Source of the DNA: JBMOPD01 sp049323615
Lineage (GTDB): Bacteria > Bacillota > Desulfotomaculia > Desulfotomaculales > Desulfocucumaceae
Assembly: GCA_049323615.1 (NCBI GenBank)
Contig: JBMOPD010000073.1
Span: forward strand, 1 to 32,536
DNA length: 32,536 nt
Direction of reading: 5' to 3'
Shown piece after piece: positions 1 to 7,328 of the stretch. Position 1 is the stretch's first letter, and each line of letters starts with the position of its first letter. The notes under the pieces are model-generated. The model was given only the letters and a program-made list of their open reading frames with translations, was not told where the DNA came from and ran no database searches. Position numbers and translations under genes: made by a program.

Positions 1-38
1 TCCGGAGGCCGGCGCTCTATCCCCTGAGCTACGGGCGC
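1..38 (-). tRNA. tRNA-Arg (anticodon CCG), 5' part only
   Basis: Read on the minus strand from 38 downward, the sequence gives a 7-nt acceptor strand (GCGCCCG), TA, a D arm (GCTC, loop, GAGC), then the 5' side of the anticodon stem and the loop CTCCGGA. With U33 fixed, the anticodon is CCG, which reads the Arg codon CGG. The 3' half (anticodon stem 3' side, T arm, acceptor 3' strand) is beyond the left edge. A well-formed promoter lies upstream at 83-111. Confidence 0.88.
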
Positions 39-82
39 TCGTAGATTATTTCCCGGAACTTCAACACAATGCTGCAAGGGAT

Positions 83-111
83 ATTATATCTAAATCCCAC
101 CCGTAATGCAA
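83..111 (-). promoter_or_regulatory. Sigma-A type promoter of the tRNA-Arg gene
   Basis: On the minus strand TTGCAT (106-111) is followed by 17 nt and a perfect TATAAT (83-88). Transcription would start near 75, giving a leader of roughly 37 nt before the tRNA 5' end at 38. The rest of 39-164 shows no gene. Confidence 0.7.
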
Positions 112-164
112 GAACTAAACCCGCTAAAGAGAAATGTAATTTCTGCAAGGACCGCCATTGGGTG

Positions 165-1187
165 TCAGTGGAGAACGGTATTTTGGCCCTCCAGCCCCGC
201 GTTGCCCCCATTTCCGGCGAAATCCGGAACAAGCCCCGGCCCGCCCCAATCTACCCCCTCCATGGATTCTTTCAGCACATTGGCAGAATGCCTTAAAGCC
301 CTTTCCTCTTCTTCAGACAGGGGAACCGCCAGGGTTCTTACCCTCCCCGCCCTGTTCACCATCGAGGGAAGGCTCAGGCAGACATCATGTATGCCGTACT
401 CTCCGTCAATCAGGCCGGAAACCGTCAGTATGGAATTCTCATCCCTGATGATGCTTTCACACATCCTCCTCACCGCCAGGCCAATGGCGTAGTAGGTGGC
501 GCCCTTCCGCTCGATTATTTCATACCCGGCGCGCCTGACCTGATCGGATATGGCGGCCCTGTCCAGGCACGGCTCCCCGTGCATGCGGCAGAAATCCTCC
601 ACCCCGATGCCGGCTATGTTGGCCAGGCTCCACAGGGGCACCTCGCTGTCCCCGTGCTCCCCGACCACGTAGGCATGAATGTTCCTGGCCTCAACCCGGC
701 ATTTTTCACTGATCAGAAAGCGGAAACGCGAGCTGTCCAGCACGGTCCCGGACCCCATCACCCGGTTGGGCGGCAGGCCTGTGATCCTTAGCGCAGCGTA
801 GGTAAGCACATCCACCGGGTTAGACACCATCAGGAGGATGGCATCCCCCCCGGGCCTGATAATCAGGGGCAGGGTCTCCCGGAGCACCTTTAGATTTTTT
901 TGGATCAGGTCCAGCCTGGTTTCGCCCGGTTTCTGGTTGGCGCCGGCGGAAAAAATTATAATATCGGCATCGTGGCAGTCATCGTAATCCCCGGCGTATA
1001 TATTGATGGGGCTTACAAAGGACGCCCCGTGGGCCAGGTCCATGGCCTCCCCCTCGGCCCTTTTTTTATCGATATCCACCAGTGCCATTTCACTGACCAG
1101 GCCGCTTATCATCAGGGCGTAAGCCGACGCCGAACCCACCGACCCCGCCCCCACCACCGCGATTTTCCTCTTGTCCTCCATCAGCAT
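165..1187 (-). CDS. ldh: L-lactate dehydrogenase
   Basis: This 340-residue protein is a cytoplasmic NAD-dependent L-lactate dehydrogenase, interconverting pyruvate and L-lactate to reoxidise NADH. The N-terminal Rossmann fold shows VVGAGSVGSA (residues 11-20) and an Asp pair after the second strand (VDID). The substrate loop is GANQKPGETR, and Gln85 at the discriminating position favours pyruvate; malate dehydrogenases carry Arg there. Asp151 and Arg154 (DSSRFR) and the catalytic His178 in GEHGDSE are present. Length is normal for the family (about 310-340). The start ATG at 1187 has AGGAGGT 9 nt upstream; a second ATG two codons later is possible. It is transcribed away from the deacetylase gene at 1370 from its own promoter, with a palindrome between them. 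The family assignment is firm; the metabolic direction is inference. Confidence 0.95.
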   Translation of the reverse strand: MLMEDKRKIAVVGAGSVGSASAYALMISGLVSEMALVDIDKKRAEGEAMDLAHGASFVSPINIYAGDYDDCHDADIIIFSAGANQKPGETRLDLIQKNLKVLRETLPLIIRPGGDAILLMVSNPVDVLTYAALRITGLPPNRVMGSGTVLDSSRFRFLISEKCRVEARNIHAYVVGEHGDSEVPLWSLANIAGIGVEDFCRMHGEPCLDRAAISDQVRRAGYEIIERKGATYYAIGLAVRRMCESIIRDENSILTVSGLIDGEYGIHDVCLSLPSMVNRAGRVRTLAVPLSEEEERALRHSANVLKESMEGVDWGGPGLVPDFAGNGGNAGLEGQNTVLH

Positions 1188-1241
1188 AAATGTCAGACCT
1201 CCTAAGTAAGATTTTCTCTATTTTTTTACCCCGGGACCCGT

Positions 1242-1271
1242 ATTATACGGAATCTATCCCTTTGCTGTCTT
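1242..1271 (-). promoter_or_regulatory. Likely ldh promoter
   Basis: On the minus strand AAGACA (1266-1271) is followed by 18 nt and a perfect TATAAT (1242-1247), about 55 nt upstream of the ldh start. The -10 is perfect and the -35 matches 4 of 6 consensus positions. Confidence 0.55.
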
Positions 1272-1280
1272 TATTTTAAG

Positions 1281-1298
1281 CAAATATTAAAATATTTG
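1281..1298. promoter_or_regulatory. 18-bp palindrome between divergent promoters, candidate operator
   Basis: CAAATATTAAAATATTTG is a perfect inverted repeat with 8-bp arms around a central AA. It lies just upstream of the ldh -35 and just upstream of the rightward promoter at 1302, so one bound protein could affect both. Its architecture resembles redox-repressor sites known to control ldh in Firmicutes, but it does not match the usual Rex consensus (TTGTGA arms), so the regulator is unknown. Confidence 0.4.
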
Positions 1299-1301
1299 TC
1301 A

Positions 1302-1330
1302 TTGCGGCTCATTTTTTCCGCATGTATGAT
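1302..1330 (+). promoter_or_regulatory. Likely promoter of the polysaccharide deacetylase gene
   Basis: TTGCGG (1302-1307), 17 nt, then TATGAT (1325-1330), 39 nt before the ATG at 1370. Spacing is ideal; each hexamer matches most consensus positions. Confidence 0.5.
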
Positions 1331-1369
1331 AATTGTAAAAGTAAACCACTAAGGTAAAGGGCGGCGACC

Positions 1370-2314
1370 ATGAAGACACACAGAAAGGTACTGAACGTTG
1401 CAGTAATGCTTGTACTTGCCTCCGCGGCAACCCTGGCGGGATGCGCCGGCCGGCAGGGCGGCGGAGAAAAAACCGAAGGACCCCCGGCCGTTGTCTCGGG
1501 AGTCTATGAGGATGCCCATTCCACTCAACCGGTTGACCAGCCGGCTGTCAAAGGTCCGGAAACCCCGGAAACCCCGCAGGTCCAATCCCCCCAGGTCCCC
1601 AGGGCGAAGCTGGGGGCGCCGCCGGCTGAGGCCAAAACACATCCAAAAGGTGAAAAAGTCGCTTATCTGACCTTCGATGACGGCCCCAATTCGGATTATA
1701 CCGAAAAGATACTGGATATCCTGCGTGAAAAAAAAGTCAAGGCCACCTTTATGGTGGTGGGAAGGAACGTCAATCTTAATCCCGGCATTTTTCAGCGCAT
1801 ACTGGCCGACGGGCACGGGGTGGGCAATCACACCTTCAGCCACGATTACCATACTTTATACAGCTCGCCGGAAAGATTCCTGGCCGACCTGGAAGAAACC
1901 AACAGGACACTTATCCCGTATACCGGAAAACCGGTGATGATATTCAGGGCGCCCGGCGGCCCCCAGAACTTAAAACCCCCCTTTATGAGCAAGCTGCAAA
2001 AGAGCGGTTACATCTCGGTGGGCTGGAACATCACCTCGGTTGACAGTGACCCCCACGGCGTGACACAAAGCCAGGTATATAACAATATTGTGTCCGGGCT
2101 GGAAAGGGTTGAGCGCCTTAAATTGACACCGATCATCCTGATGCACGACGGAACCCAGCTGGCCAGCACCGAAGCCAGGCCCGGCACACCGCTGGCCATC
2201 TACATTCAGAACAGGGAAGCCACCATCTCCGCCCTGCCCGCGGTGATCGACCACTTTAAATCAAAGGGGTATACATTTAAAATCGTTGATGAACATACCC
2301 CGCCGGCCTGGTAA
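1370..2314 (+). CDS. NodB-type polysaccharide deacetylase, lipoprotein
   Basis: This 314-residue protein begins with a positively charged stretch, a hydrophobic segment and the lipobox LAGC, so it is predicted to be lipid-anchored at Cys25 on the outer face of the membrane. A Pro-rich linker (about 30-95) leads to a NodB homology domain. Its motifs are all visible: TFDDGP (101-106, catalytic and metal Asp103/104), the metal-binding His154/His158 in NHTFSH, RAPGG (193-197), WNITSVD (219-225) and the catalytic-His motif LMHDG (257-261). Family members remove acetyl groups from peptidoglycan or other N-acetylated glycans. The exact substrate cannot be read from sequence. It is a single-gene unit with its own promoter and a terminator at 2342-2370. 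The ribosome site (AAAGGGCGG) is only moderate. Confidence 0.9.
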   Translation: MKTHRKVLNVAVMLVLASAATLAGCAGRQGGGEKTEGPPAVVSGVYEDAHSTQPVDQPAVKGPETPETPQVQSPQVPRAKLGAPPAEAKTHPKGEKVAYLTFDDGPNSDYTEKILDILREKKVKATFMVVGRNVNLNPGIFQRILADGHGVGNHTFSHDYHTLYSSPERFLADLEETNRTLIPYTGKPVMIFRAPGGPQNLKPPFMSKLQKSGYISVGWNITSVDSDPHGVTQSQVYNNIVSGLERVERLKLTPIILMHDGTQLASTEARPGTPLAIYIQNREATISALPAVIDHFKSKGYTFKIVDEHTPPAW

Positions 2315-2341
2315 AATTACCCCATAAAACACTTTATGCAA

Positions 2342-2370
2342 AAAAAAAACAGCCAGGAGGCTGTTTTTTT
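2342..2370. terminator. Bidirectional intrinsic terminator
   Basis: A 7-bp stem AACAGCC / GGCTGTT (2348-2354, 2359-2365) with loop AGGA is flanked by a run of A on the left (2341-2349) and T on the right (2364-2370). It therefore terminates the plus-strand deacetylase gene and, on the minus strand, the long gene series ending with the small peptide at 2411. Confidence 0.9.
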
Positions 2371-2410
2371 AACGATGGTCGGGGTTGAACAACCCTCTTT
2401 ACCTGGCCCC

Positions 2411-2557
2411 TCACCCGCCGCCGCCTCCGGCGATAAGGGCCAGCAAGCCTGCGCCCACCGCTGCGATGGACCATCCCTGGGGCAGGTTGCCCACCAGGCC
2501 GAACAATATCAGGCCTAAGCCGGCCAGCCGGAGAAGATTTTTTACAGTGCCGCTCAA
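2411..2557 (-). CDS. Small hydrophobic membrane peptide (48 aa), TTG start
   Basis: Reading the minus strand from TTG at 2557 gives a 48-residue peptide starting MSGTVKNLLRLAG and ending in a run of five Gly. GGAGG (2566-2570) lies 8 nt before the TTG, which decides the start. Two hydrophobic segments (about residues 9-23 and 31-43) are separated by the turn NLPQGW, suggesting a small hairpin membrane protein. It sits between the enoyl-CoA hydratase gene and the bidirectional terminator, as the last gene of the minus-strand series or a short unit of its own; a TATAAT-like -10 is present upstream near 2630. I do not recognise a family with known function. Confidence 0.65.
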   Translation of the reverse strand: MSGTVKNLLRLAGLGLILFGLVGNLPQGWSIAAVGAGLLALIAGGGGG

Positions 2558-2678
2558 TGTTAGTTCCTCCCGGGAAAAGCCTTGTTAATCATCCATCGGA
2601 TCCGGTGTTCTATGCCGTTACACTTATTATATCATACTGCCGGAAATAACATGTCTCTTAAAGCCGGGTACAGGCCAA

Positions 2679-3470
2679 TCAGCGGTGTTTGAACTTGGGC
2701 TCCCTTTTTTCAATAAAGGCGCTGACCCCCTCACGGACATCTTCGGTGAGGAACACTCTGTCGAAGAGGTCGCACTCCAGGCGCAGCCCTTCTTCCAGCG
2801 TCATCTGCAGCCCCCTGTCCACGCATTGCTTGATCAGGCTGAGAGCCGCCCCGGGGCGCTGGGATATTTTTTGAGCCAGCTCCAGGGCGGCGGTAAGGAC
2901 TTCGGCCTGGGGAACAACAGTATTGACCAGGCCAATCCTCAAGGCCTCCTGGGCCGGGATAAAATCCCCCAGGTACATCAGTTCCTTGGCCCTGGCCTCC
3001 CCAATCAGTCTGGGAAGCCGCTGGGTGCCCCCTCCACCGGGAAAAAGCCCCAGTTTAATTTCCGGCAGGCCCAGGAGGGCATTTTCACCGGCCACCCTCA
3101 GGTCGCAGCAGAGGGCCAGCTCACAGCCGCCCCCCAGGGCAAGGCCGTTTATGGCCGCCACCGTGGGCTTGGGAAACCCGTCCAGGTAATTAAACATGTT
3201 GTGCCCCCGGGAGGCATATTCCCCGGCGACACCGGCCCTTCCCTGCATGAGGTGGGGAAACTCCTTTATGTCCGCGCCTGCCATGAAGGCTTTGCTGCCT
3301 GCCCCGGTCACCACCACCACCCGGACCTCCGGGTCCTTCCCCATTTCACGCAGACAGGCAAGTATTTCTTCAACCACCTTTCCGCTGAGGGCATTGACCG
3401 GGGGGTTGTTAATGGTCATCAATCCCGCGCTGTCCTTCTTTTCCCAGTTAACCAGTTCCCTGGCCGACAT
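2679..3470 (-). CDS. Enoyl-CoA hydratase / crotonase family protein
   Basis: This is a 263-residue crotonase-fold protein, expected to hydrate 2-enoyl-CoA in beta-oxidation-type or butyrate/propionate-type carbon metabolism in the cytoplasm. The oxyanion-hole motifs AGADI and GLALGGGCELA are present. The catalytic Glu of GGGCELA and the second catalytic Glu of GLPEIKLGL are both conserved, so it is likely a true hydratase rather than a diverged family member. The start at 3470 (MSARELVNWEKK) is chosen because GGAGG lies 8 nt upstream; a TTG at 3488 would place that site inside the gene. It follows rimI by 37 nt and may be co-transcribed with it. Substrate chain length cannot be judged. Confidence 0.9.
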   Translation of the reverse strand: MSARELVNWEKKDSAGLMTINNPPVNALSGKVVEEILACLREMGKDPEVRVVVVTGAGSKAFMAGADIKEFPHLMQGRAGVAGEYASRGHNMFNYLDGFPKPTVAAINGLALGGGCELALCCDLRVAGENALLGLPEIKLGLFPGGGGTQRLPRLIGEARAKELMYLGDFIPAQEALRIGLVNTVVPQAEVLTAALELAQKISQRPGAALSLIKQCVDRGLQMTLEEGLRLECDLFDRVFLTEDVREGVSAFIEKREPKFKHR

Positions 3471-3507
3471 CTTCAGTACCTCCTTCAATTAAACTTTGAC
3501 CCAATTC

Positions 3508-4020
3508 CTAATTCTTACTCCCCGGTTCCCTTCTCCACTGCCTGAAATCCAGCCACATGATCACCGCGTCCTCGTTGTTGTCCGAATAATACTTCCGCCG
3601 CAACCCCCTGTTCTCAAACCCCAGTGATTCATACAGGTTCCTGGCCACCTGGTTGGAGACCCTGACTTCCAGGGTAACCTTGACCGCCCCCAGCACCGCC
3701 GCCCTGCTGAGCAGCTCCATCATCAGCTCCCTGCCGATACCGCGCCCCCTGTATCCGGGGTGAACGGCCACGTTTGTGATGTGCGCCTCGTCAAGCACGA
3801 TCCACATCCCCGCATACCCTGCCACCTTCCCTTTTACCAGGGCCACAATATAAAAGGCAAAGTCATTCTCGGCCAGCTCGAACAGGAAGGCGCTGTAAGA
3901 CCACGGGATGGGAAAGCTTCTCAGTTCGATATCCATTACCTGGTCCAGGTGTTCCGGCAGCATTACGGAAAACTGCAGCCCGAGCATCCTTTGGCGGTCG
4001 TTTGTTGTTTCTGTTGCCAC
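3508..4020 (-). CDS. rimI: Ribosomal protein S18-alanine N-acetyltransferase (RimI-like GNAT)
   Basis: This protein of up to 170 residues is a GNAT acetyltransferase. The acetyl-CoA loop appears as GYRGRGIGRELM, preceded by the strand ITNVAVHP, and the C-terminal strand NLYESLGFENRGLRRKYY is typical of RimI. RimI acetylates the N-terminal Ala of ribosomal protein S18. Gene order tsaE-tsaB-rimI is a common Firmicute arrangement and supports the name. The start is uncertain: GTG at 4020 overlaps tsaB by 58 nt and has a poorly spaced AGGTGA. An ATG at 3987 (MLGLQFSVMLPEH) would still keep the whole fold. Confidence 0.88.
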   Translation of the reverse strand: MATETTNDRQRMLGLQFSVMLPEHLDQVMDIELRSFPIPWSYSAFLFELAENDFAFYIVALVKGKVAGYAGMWIVLDEAHITNVAVHPGYRGRGIGRELMMELLSRAAVLGAVKVTLEVRVSNQVARNLYESLGFENRGLRRKYYSDNNEDAVIMWLDFRQWRREPGSKN

Positions 4021-4703
4021 TTCACCTCAGCCTCCGACTGACGCACATAGTCAGGTAAAAGGGACAGGGGGTCCACCCCTTCGCACTTCTCCAGTTTAAT
4101 CCAGCCCAGGTCGGCCACCGACGACCCCCGGGGAAGGTTAATCGCCCCCGGGACAAAAAAGGCCCTCTCCCCCAGCAGTTCAACCAGCCTTTCCCGGTAT
4201 TCAAGAACCCCGTCCCCCAGGAATGTAACCGCCCGGTCCGGCCAGCCCGCCAGAAGCGCGGCAAGGTCCCCGGGCTTCAGGGCCTTTGAACCGGTCAGGT
4301 TTTTCATGGTCCCGTCCGCCCCGTCGTAAACAGCCGTATATACCTCGTTTTTCCTGGCGTTCAGAACCGGGCAGACAAGGTTGGCCAGACCCACCAGAGG
4401 GTGGGCCAGGGCGTCCAGGGTGCTCACCCCCACAACAGGCACCTGCCAGACCTGGGCCAGGGTTTTGGCGGTGCTCATCCCTATTCTCAGCCCGGTGAAG
4501 GACCCCGGCCCCGAGGAAACCGCGACTCCGTCGATATCGCCGGGCCCGATGCCGGCCTCCTCGATAACCGACTTGACCATGGGCAGCAGGTGTCCCGAGT
4601 GGGTCTTCCTGTTGTTTACCATGCGCTCGGCCAGTATCCTGCCGTTGTTTGTCACCGCCACCCCGGCCACCGGAGTGGCGGATTCAATTCCCAGCACGTA
4701 CAT
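3963..4703 (-). CDS. tsaB: tRNA t6A37 threonylcarbamoyltransferase complex subunit TsaB
   Basis: This 246-residue protein has the ASKHA-fold N-terminus of TsaB: LGIESATPVAGVAV, HSGHLLPMV, and SSGPGSFTGLRIGMSTAKTL. TsaB partners TsaD and TsaE to add threonylcarbamoyl to A37 of ANN-decoding tRNAs; it is a scaffold subunit without the TsaD metal site. Length is normal (about 230-250). It overlaps tsaE by 20 nt at its start and rimI by up to 58 nt at its end, indicating translational coupling. tsaD is not in the window. Confidence 0.95.
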   Translation of the reverse strand: MYVLGIESATPVAGVAVTNNGRILAERMVNNRKTHSGHLLPMVKSVIEEAGIGPGDIDGVAVSSGPGSFTGLRIGMSTAKTLAQVWQVPVVGVSTLDALAHPLVGLANLVCPVLNARKNEVYTAVYDGADGTMKNLTGSKALKPGDLAALLAGWPDRAVTFLGDGVLEYRERLVELLGERAFFVPGAINLPRGSSVADLGWIKLEKCEGVDPLSLLPDYVRQSEAEVKWQQKQQTTAKGCSGCSFP

Positions 4704-5160
4704 GCCGCCTCAACTCCTCCACCAGGCAGTGGTACCTTTTGCCCCGGGGGACCAGCACAATCCGCCTGTGGTTTTCCCCCGCTCCCAGTATATCTATGTC
4801 CAGCCTCTCGCCGGGTAAAACCCCGGCCACCAGTTCGGCCCACTCCACCAGGGTAACCCCCGGGCCGTAAAAATATTCCTCGTAGCCCAGGTCGTACATT
4901 TCCTCCGGGCCGCCCAGCCTGTACACATCCATGTGGTAAAAGGGGATCCGCCCCTGGTGCTCGTTAATAAGTGTAAAGGTGGGACTGGCCACCCTGCCCT
5001 TAACGCCGAGCCCCGCCGCAACCCCCCTGGCAAAGACGGTCTTTCCCGATCCCAGTTCCCCGCTGAGGCAGTATACATCGCCGGGTTCAGCCATTTTACC
5101 CAGGATTTCCCCGTACCGGCGGGTATCCTCCGGGGAATTGCTCTCCAAAGTAAGCGCCAC
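4684..5160 (-). CDS. tsaE: tRNA t6A37 biosynthesis ATPase TsaE
   Basis: TsaE is the small P-loop ATPase that drives turnover of the TsaBD complex. Visible motifs are the Walker A GELGSGKT (residues 34-41), SPTFTLINEH and FYHMDVYRL, and the C-terminal strand IDILG. I place the start at GTG 5160 (MALTLESNSPEDTRR), giving 158 residues, the normal family size, with AGGGGG 11 nt upstream. An in-frame ATG at 5256 would add 32 residues rich in Cys and Trp with no family counterpart. That upstream stretch also contains a TATAAT, so it may be promoter DNA instead. It overlaps tsaB by 20 nt. Confidence 0.92.
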   Translation of the reverse strand: MALTLESNSPEDTRRYGEILGKMAEPGDVYCLSGELGSGKTVFARGVAAGLGVKGRVASPTFTLINEHQGRIPFYHMDVYRLGGPEEMYDLGYEEYFYGPGVTLVEWAELVAGVLPGERLDIDILGAGENHRRIVLVPRGKRYHCLVEELRRHVRAGN

Positions 5161-5279
5161 GGTTTCACATGCCCCCTGTAAAGCATGGTCAGTAACTGGA
5201 TTGCCGCATACACATTTCAAATCTAACCCGATCCACCAGTCATTATAACATACCATCTTTTAGGTAATGAAACAATGGG

Positions 5280-5588
5280 CTAATCTTGTTTGATCTCTTT
5301 AATTCCCAGGATAACCCTGTAGGGCCCCGGTGTCCCGGGGGGCAAAAAGGCCACCCTGTCCCCCGGCCGGACAATGTCGCCCAGGCGGCGTACAATGCCG
5401 TTGATAAAGACGGCCTCGATCATGTCCGCCGGGACTTCCAGCCTTTGGGCCAGTTCACCGGCCGTGCACTCCTCCGGCAGATCCACATAAAAAGGAAAGG
5501 GGAGGTTCCTGCGGTCAAACAGTTCCTTGATAAAGGAGAGCCCCCTGACCTCCACCCTCTGATCGGCTTTCCCGGTCAAATTCAACAC
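5280..5588 (-). CDS. MoaD/ThiS-like ubiquitin-fold protein with a C-terminal tail
   Basis: This 102-residue protein has the beta-grasp pattern of MoaD/ThiS: a central DLPEECTAGELAQRLEVP, then VFINGIVRRLGDIVRPGDRVAFLPPG. Normal sulfur carriers stop at a C-terminal Gly-Gly that is adenylated by an E1 enzyme. Here the protein continues past PPGTPG for about 15 residues (PYRVILGIKEIKQD) and lacks a terminal Gly-Gly. It starts with GTG at 5588, 11 nt after the stop of the E1-like gene, so the two are very probably translated together. It may need processing, or may act without thiocarboxylation. The fold is clear; the role is open. Confidence 0.75.
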   Translation of the reverse strand: MLNLTGKADQRVEVRGLSFIKELFDRRNLPFPFYVDLPEECTAGELAQRLEVPADMIEAVFINGIVRRLGDIVRPGDRVAFLPPGTPGPYRVILGIKEIKQD

Positions 5589-5599
5589 ATCCCTGTCGG

Positions 5600-6352
5600 T
5601 TAGTCTGATTTTGCCCCGCAGGAAGGACAGTGCGGGTCCCTTTCCAGCCCTACTTCCATAAACGAGGCGGTCAGGGCGTCGTAAGTAAGAAGCCTGCCCA
5701 CCAGCAGTTTCCCGACACCGGTGAGGTACTTGACGGCCTCGCCGGCCTGCAGGGTGCCGATCACTCCGGGGACGGCGCCCAGCACCCCGACGGTGGAGCA
5801 GTCCGGGACGTTGCCTTCCGGCTCATGCCGGTAAAGACAGCGGAAGCACGGGCCTTCCCCGGGCATGACCACCATCAGCTGTCCTATGTAACCGAGCACC
5901 CCGCCGTAAACAAAGGGCCTGTTCAGGCGCAGGCAGGCGTCATTCATTATAAAGCGGGTTTTAAAATTATCGGTGCAGTCCAGTACCAGATCATACCGGG
6001 CTATCAGGCCGGGGGCGTTTTCTTCGGTCAGGCGGCCGGCAATGGCCTCAACCTTGAGATCCGGGTTTAAATGAAGCAGCCTGTCCCGGCCGGACTCGGC
6101 CTTGGGTCTGCCCAGGTCCGGCGCGCCGTGCAGTATCTGCCTTTGCAAATTGGACAGCTCCACCCGGTCCCCGTCCAAGAGCCCTATCCGGCCCACCCCC
6201 GCCGCAGCCAGATAAAAAGCGGCCGGGGATCCCAAACCGCCGGCCCCAACCAGCAGCACGCCGGAATTCAACAGCTTTTCCTGGCCTTCCGGCCCGAAGC
6301 CGGCCAGCAGAATGTTGCGCCTGTATCGTTCCAGCTGATCACGATTAAGCAT
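5600..6352 (-). CDS. moeB: MoeB/ThiF/HesA-family adenylyltransferase (E1-like)
   Basis: This 250-residue enzyme would adenylate the C-terminus of a MoaD/ThiS carrier with ATP, priming it for sulfur transfer. The N-terminal RRNILLAGFG and nucleotide loop LVGAGGLGSPAA (34-45) are followed by DGDRVELSNLQRQ and DCTDNF. A Cys in VPDCSTVGVLGAVPG matches the active-site Cys position of ThiF, and two CxxC pairs (CFRC, CPSC) should bind zinc. It sits between a MOSC gene and the tailed MoaD-like gene, and a canonical MoaD is encoded upstream in the same series, so either could be its partner. MoeB and ThiF cannot be separated with certainty by sequence alone; context favours MoeB. Confidence 0.88.
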   Translation of the reverse strand: MLNRDQLERYRRNILLAGFGPEGQEKLLNSGVLLVGAGGLGSPAAFYLAAAGVGRIGLLDGDRVELSNLQRQILHGAPDLGRPKAESGRDRLLHLNPDLKVEAIAGRLTEENAPGLIARYDLVLDCTDNFKTRFIMNDACLRLNRPFVYGGVLGYIGQLMVVMPGEGPCFRCLYRHEPEGNVPDCSTVGVLGAVPGVIGTLQAGEAVKYLTGVGKLLVGRLLTYDALTASFMEVGLERDPHCPSCGAKSD

Positions 6353-6357
6353 AGAAC

Positions 6358-6801
6358 TTATCCCCCCACACTAACGGCCGTTATCTCATGGCCTACCTTA
6401 ACAGGGCCTCCCTTTACTATTCTTACAAAAATCCCCTCCCTCGGCATCACGCAGTCACCGGCCTGGTAGTATATGGCGCAGCGGTTGTGGCACTCCTTGC
6501 CGATCTGGGTCACCTCGGCCAGCGCCTCCGGGCCGATTTTGAGCCTTGTGCCCACCGGCAGGCCGAGCAGGTCGATGCCCTCGGTGGTAAGGTTCTCCGC
6601 GAAGTCCCCGGGGCCGACATCCAGGCCCTGAACCTTCATCTTCTGTATGCTCTCCATGGCCAGCAGGCTTACCTGCCGGTGCCAACTGCCGGTATGGGCA
6701 TCCCCTTCCAGGCCGTGTTCCTCCACCAGCATTCCCTGCCCCACATTTTTTTTGCGCATGCCCTTTTTAGGGCTGGTACAGACAGCCACTATTCTTCCCA
6801 C
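6358..6801 (-). CDS. MOSC-domain protein
   Basis: This 147-residue protein is a single small MOSC domain. It shows the family pattern GLEGDAHTG near residue 30 and the cysteine-rich GKECHNRCAIYYQAGDC followed by VMPREGIF near the C-terminus. MOSC domains handle sulfur on the molybdenum cofactor or carry sulfur themselves; small stand-alone forms encoded beside moaC are common but their exact reaction is not settled. The GTG start at 6801 lies inside the end of moaC (13-nt overlap), with GGAGGGGG about 9 nt upstream. Its place among moa genes suggests a step in modifying the pterin cofactor. Confidence 0.88.
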   Translation of the reverse strand: MGRIVAVCTSPKKGMRKKNVGQGMLVEEHGLEGDAHTGSWHRQVSLLAMESIQKMKVQGLDVGPGDFAENLTTEGIDLLGLPVGTRLKIGPEALAEVTQIGKECHNRCAIYYQAGDCVMPREGIFVRIVKGGPVKVGHEITAVSVGG

Positions 6802-7328
6802 GGAACTTCCCCCTCCCTTTTGTAGGTTCCGCTCTTGCCGCCGGTTTTCTCCACCAGCCTGATGTTGTTAATGGTCATCCCCCGGTCAATGGCCTTGCAC
6901 ATGTCATAAATGGTCAGGGCGGCCACCCCGGCGGCCGTAAGGGCCTCCATTTCGACCCCGGTCTTGCCCGTGGTGCGCACCCGGGCCTCGATCATCACCC
7001 TGTCCGGACCCCGCAGGCGAAAGTCCACGCTGACTCCGGTGAGGGTTATGGGGTGCGCCAGCGGAATAAGCCTCCCGGTCTCCTTGGCCGCCATTATGCC
7101 GGCCACCCGGGCCACGCCCAGCACATCCCCCTTGGCGGCGCCGCCCGCTTCAATAACCTTCAGGGTTTCCGGCTTCATCACTATCTCGGCCCTGGCCACA
7201 GCTTCCCTGGGGGTATCGTCTTTAGCGCCGACATCAACCATCCGCGCCTTTCCCTTCCGGTCAAAGTGGGTCAGTTCCCCGCCGGCGGGTCCGCCCGGCA
7301 AATTACCGGCCTTATCCAATATCGTCAA
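6789..7328 (-). CDS. moaC: Cyclic pyranopterin monophosphate synthase MoaC
   Basis: This protein of 176-179 residues is MoaC, which with MoaA converts GTP to cyclic pyranopterin monophosphate, the first stage of molybdopterin synthesis. Signature stretches are LTHFDRKGKARMVDVGAKDD, the GRLIPLAHPI loop, VEMEALTAAG and the catalytic IYDMCKAIDRGM (conserved Asp and Lys). The family's usual length is about 160; the extra N-terminus is a Gly-rich lead. A TTG at 7328 overlaps the moaA stop by 3 nt. Another TTG at 7319 has AGGGGG at better spacing and may be the true start. Overlaps on both sides show tight coupling. Confidence 0.95.
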   Translation of the reverse strand: MTILDKAGNLPGGPAGGELTHFDRKGKARMVDVGAKDDTPREAVARAEIVMKPETLKVIEAGGAAKGDVLGVARVAGIMAAKETGRLIPLAHPITLTGVSVDFRLRGPDRVMIEARVRTTGKTGVEMEALTAAGVAALTIYDMCKAIDRGMTINNIRLVEKTGGKSGTYKREGEVPWEE

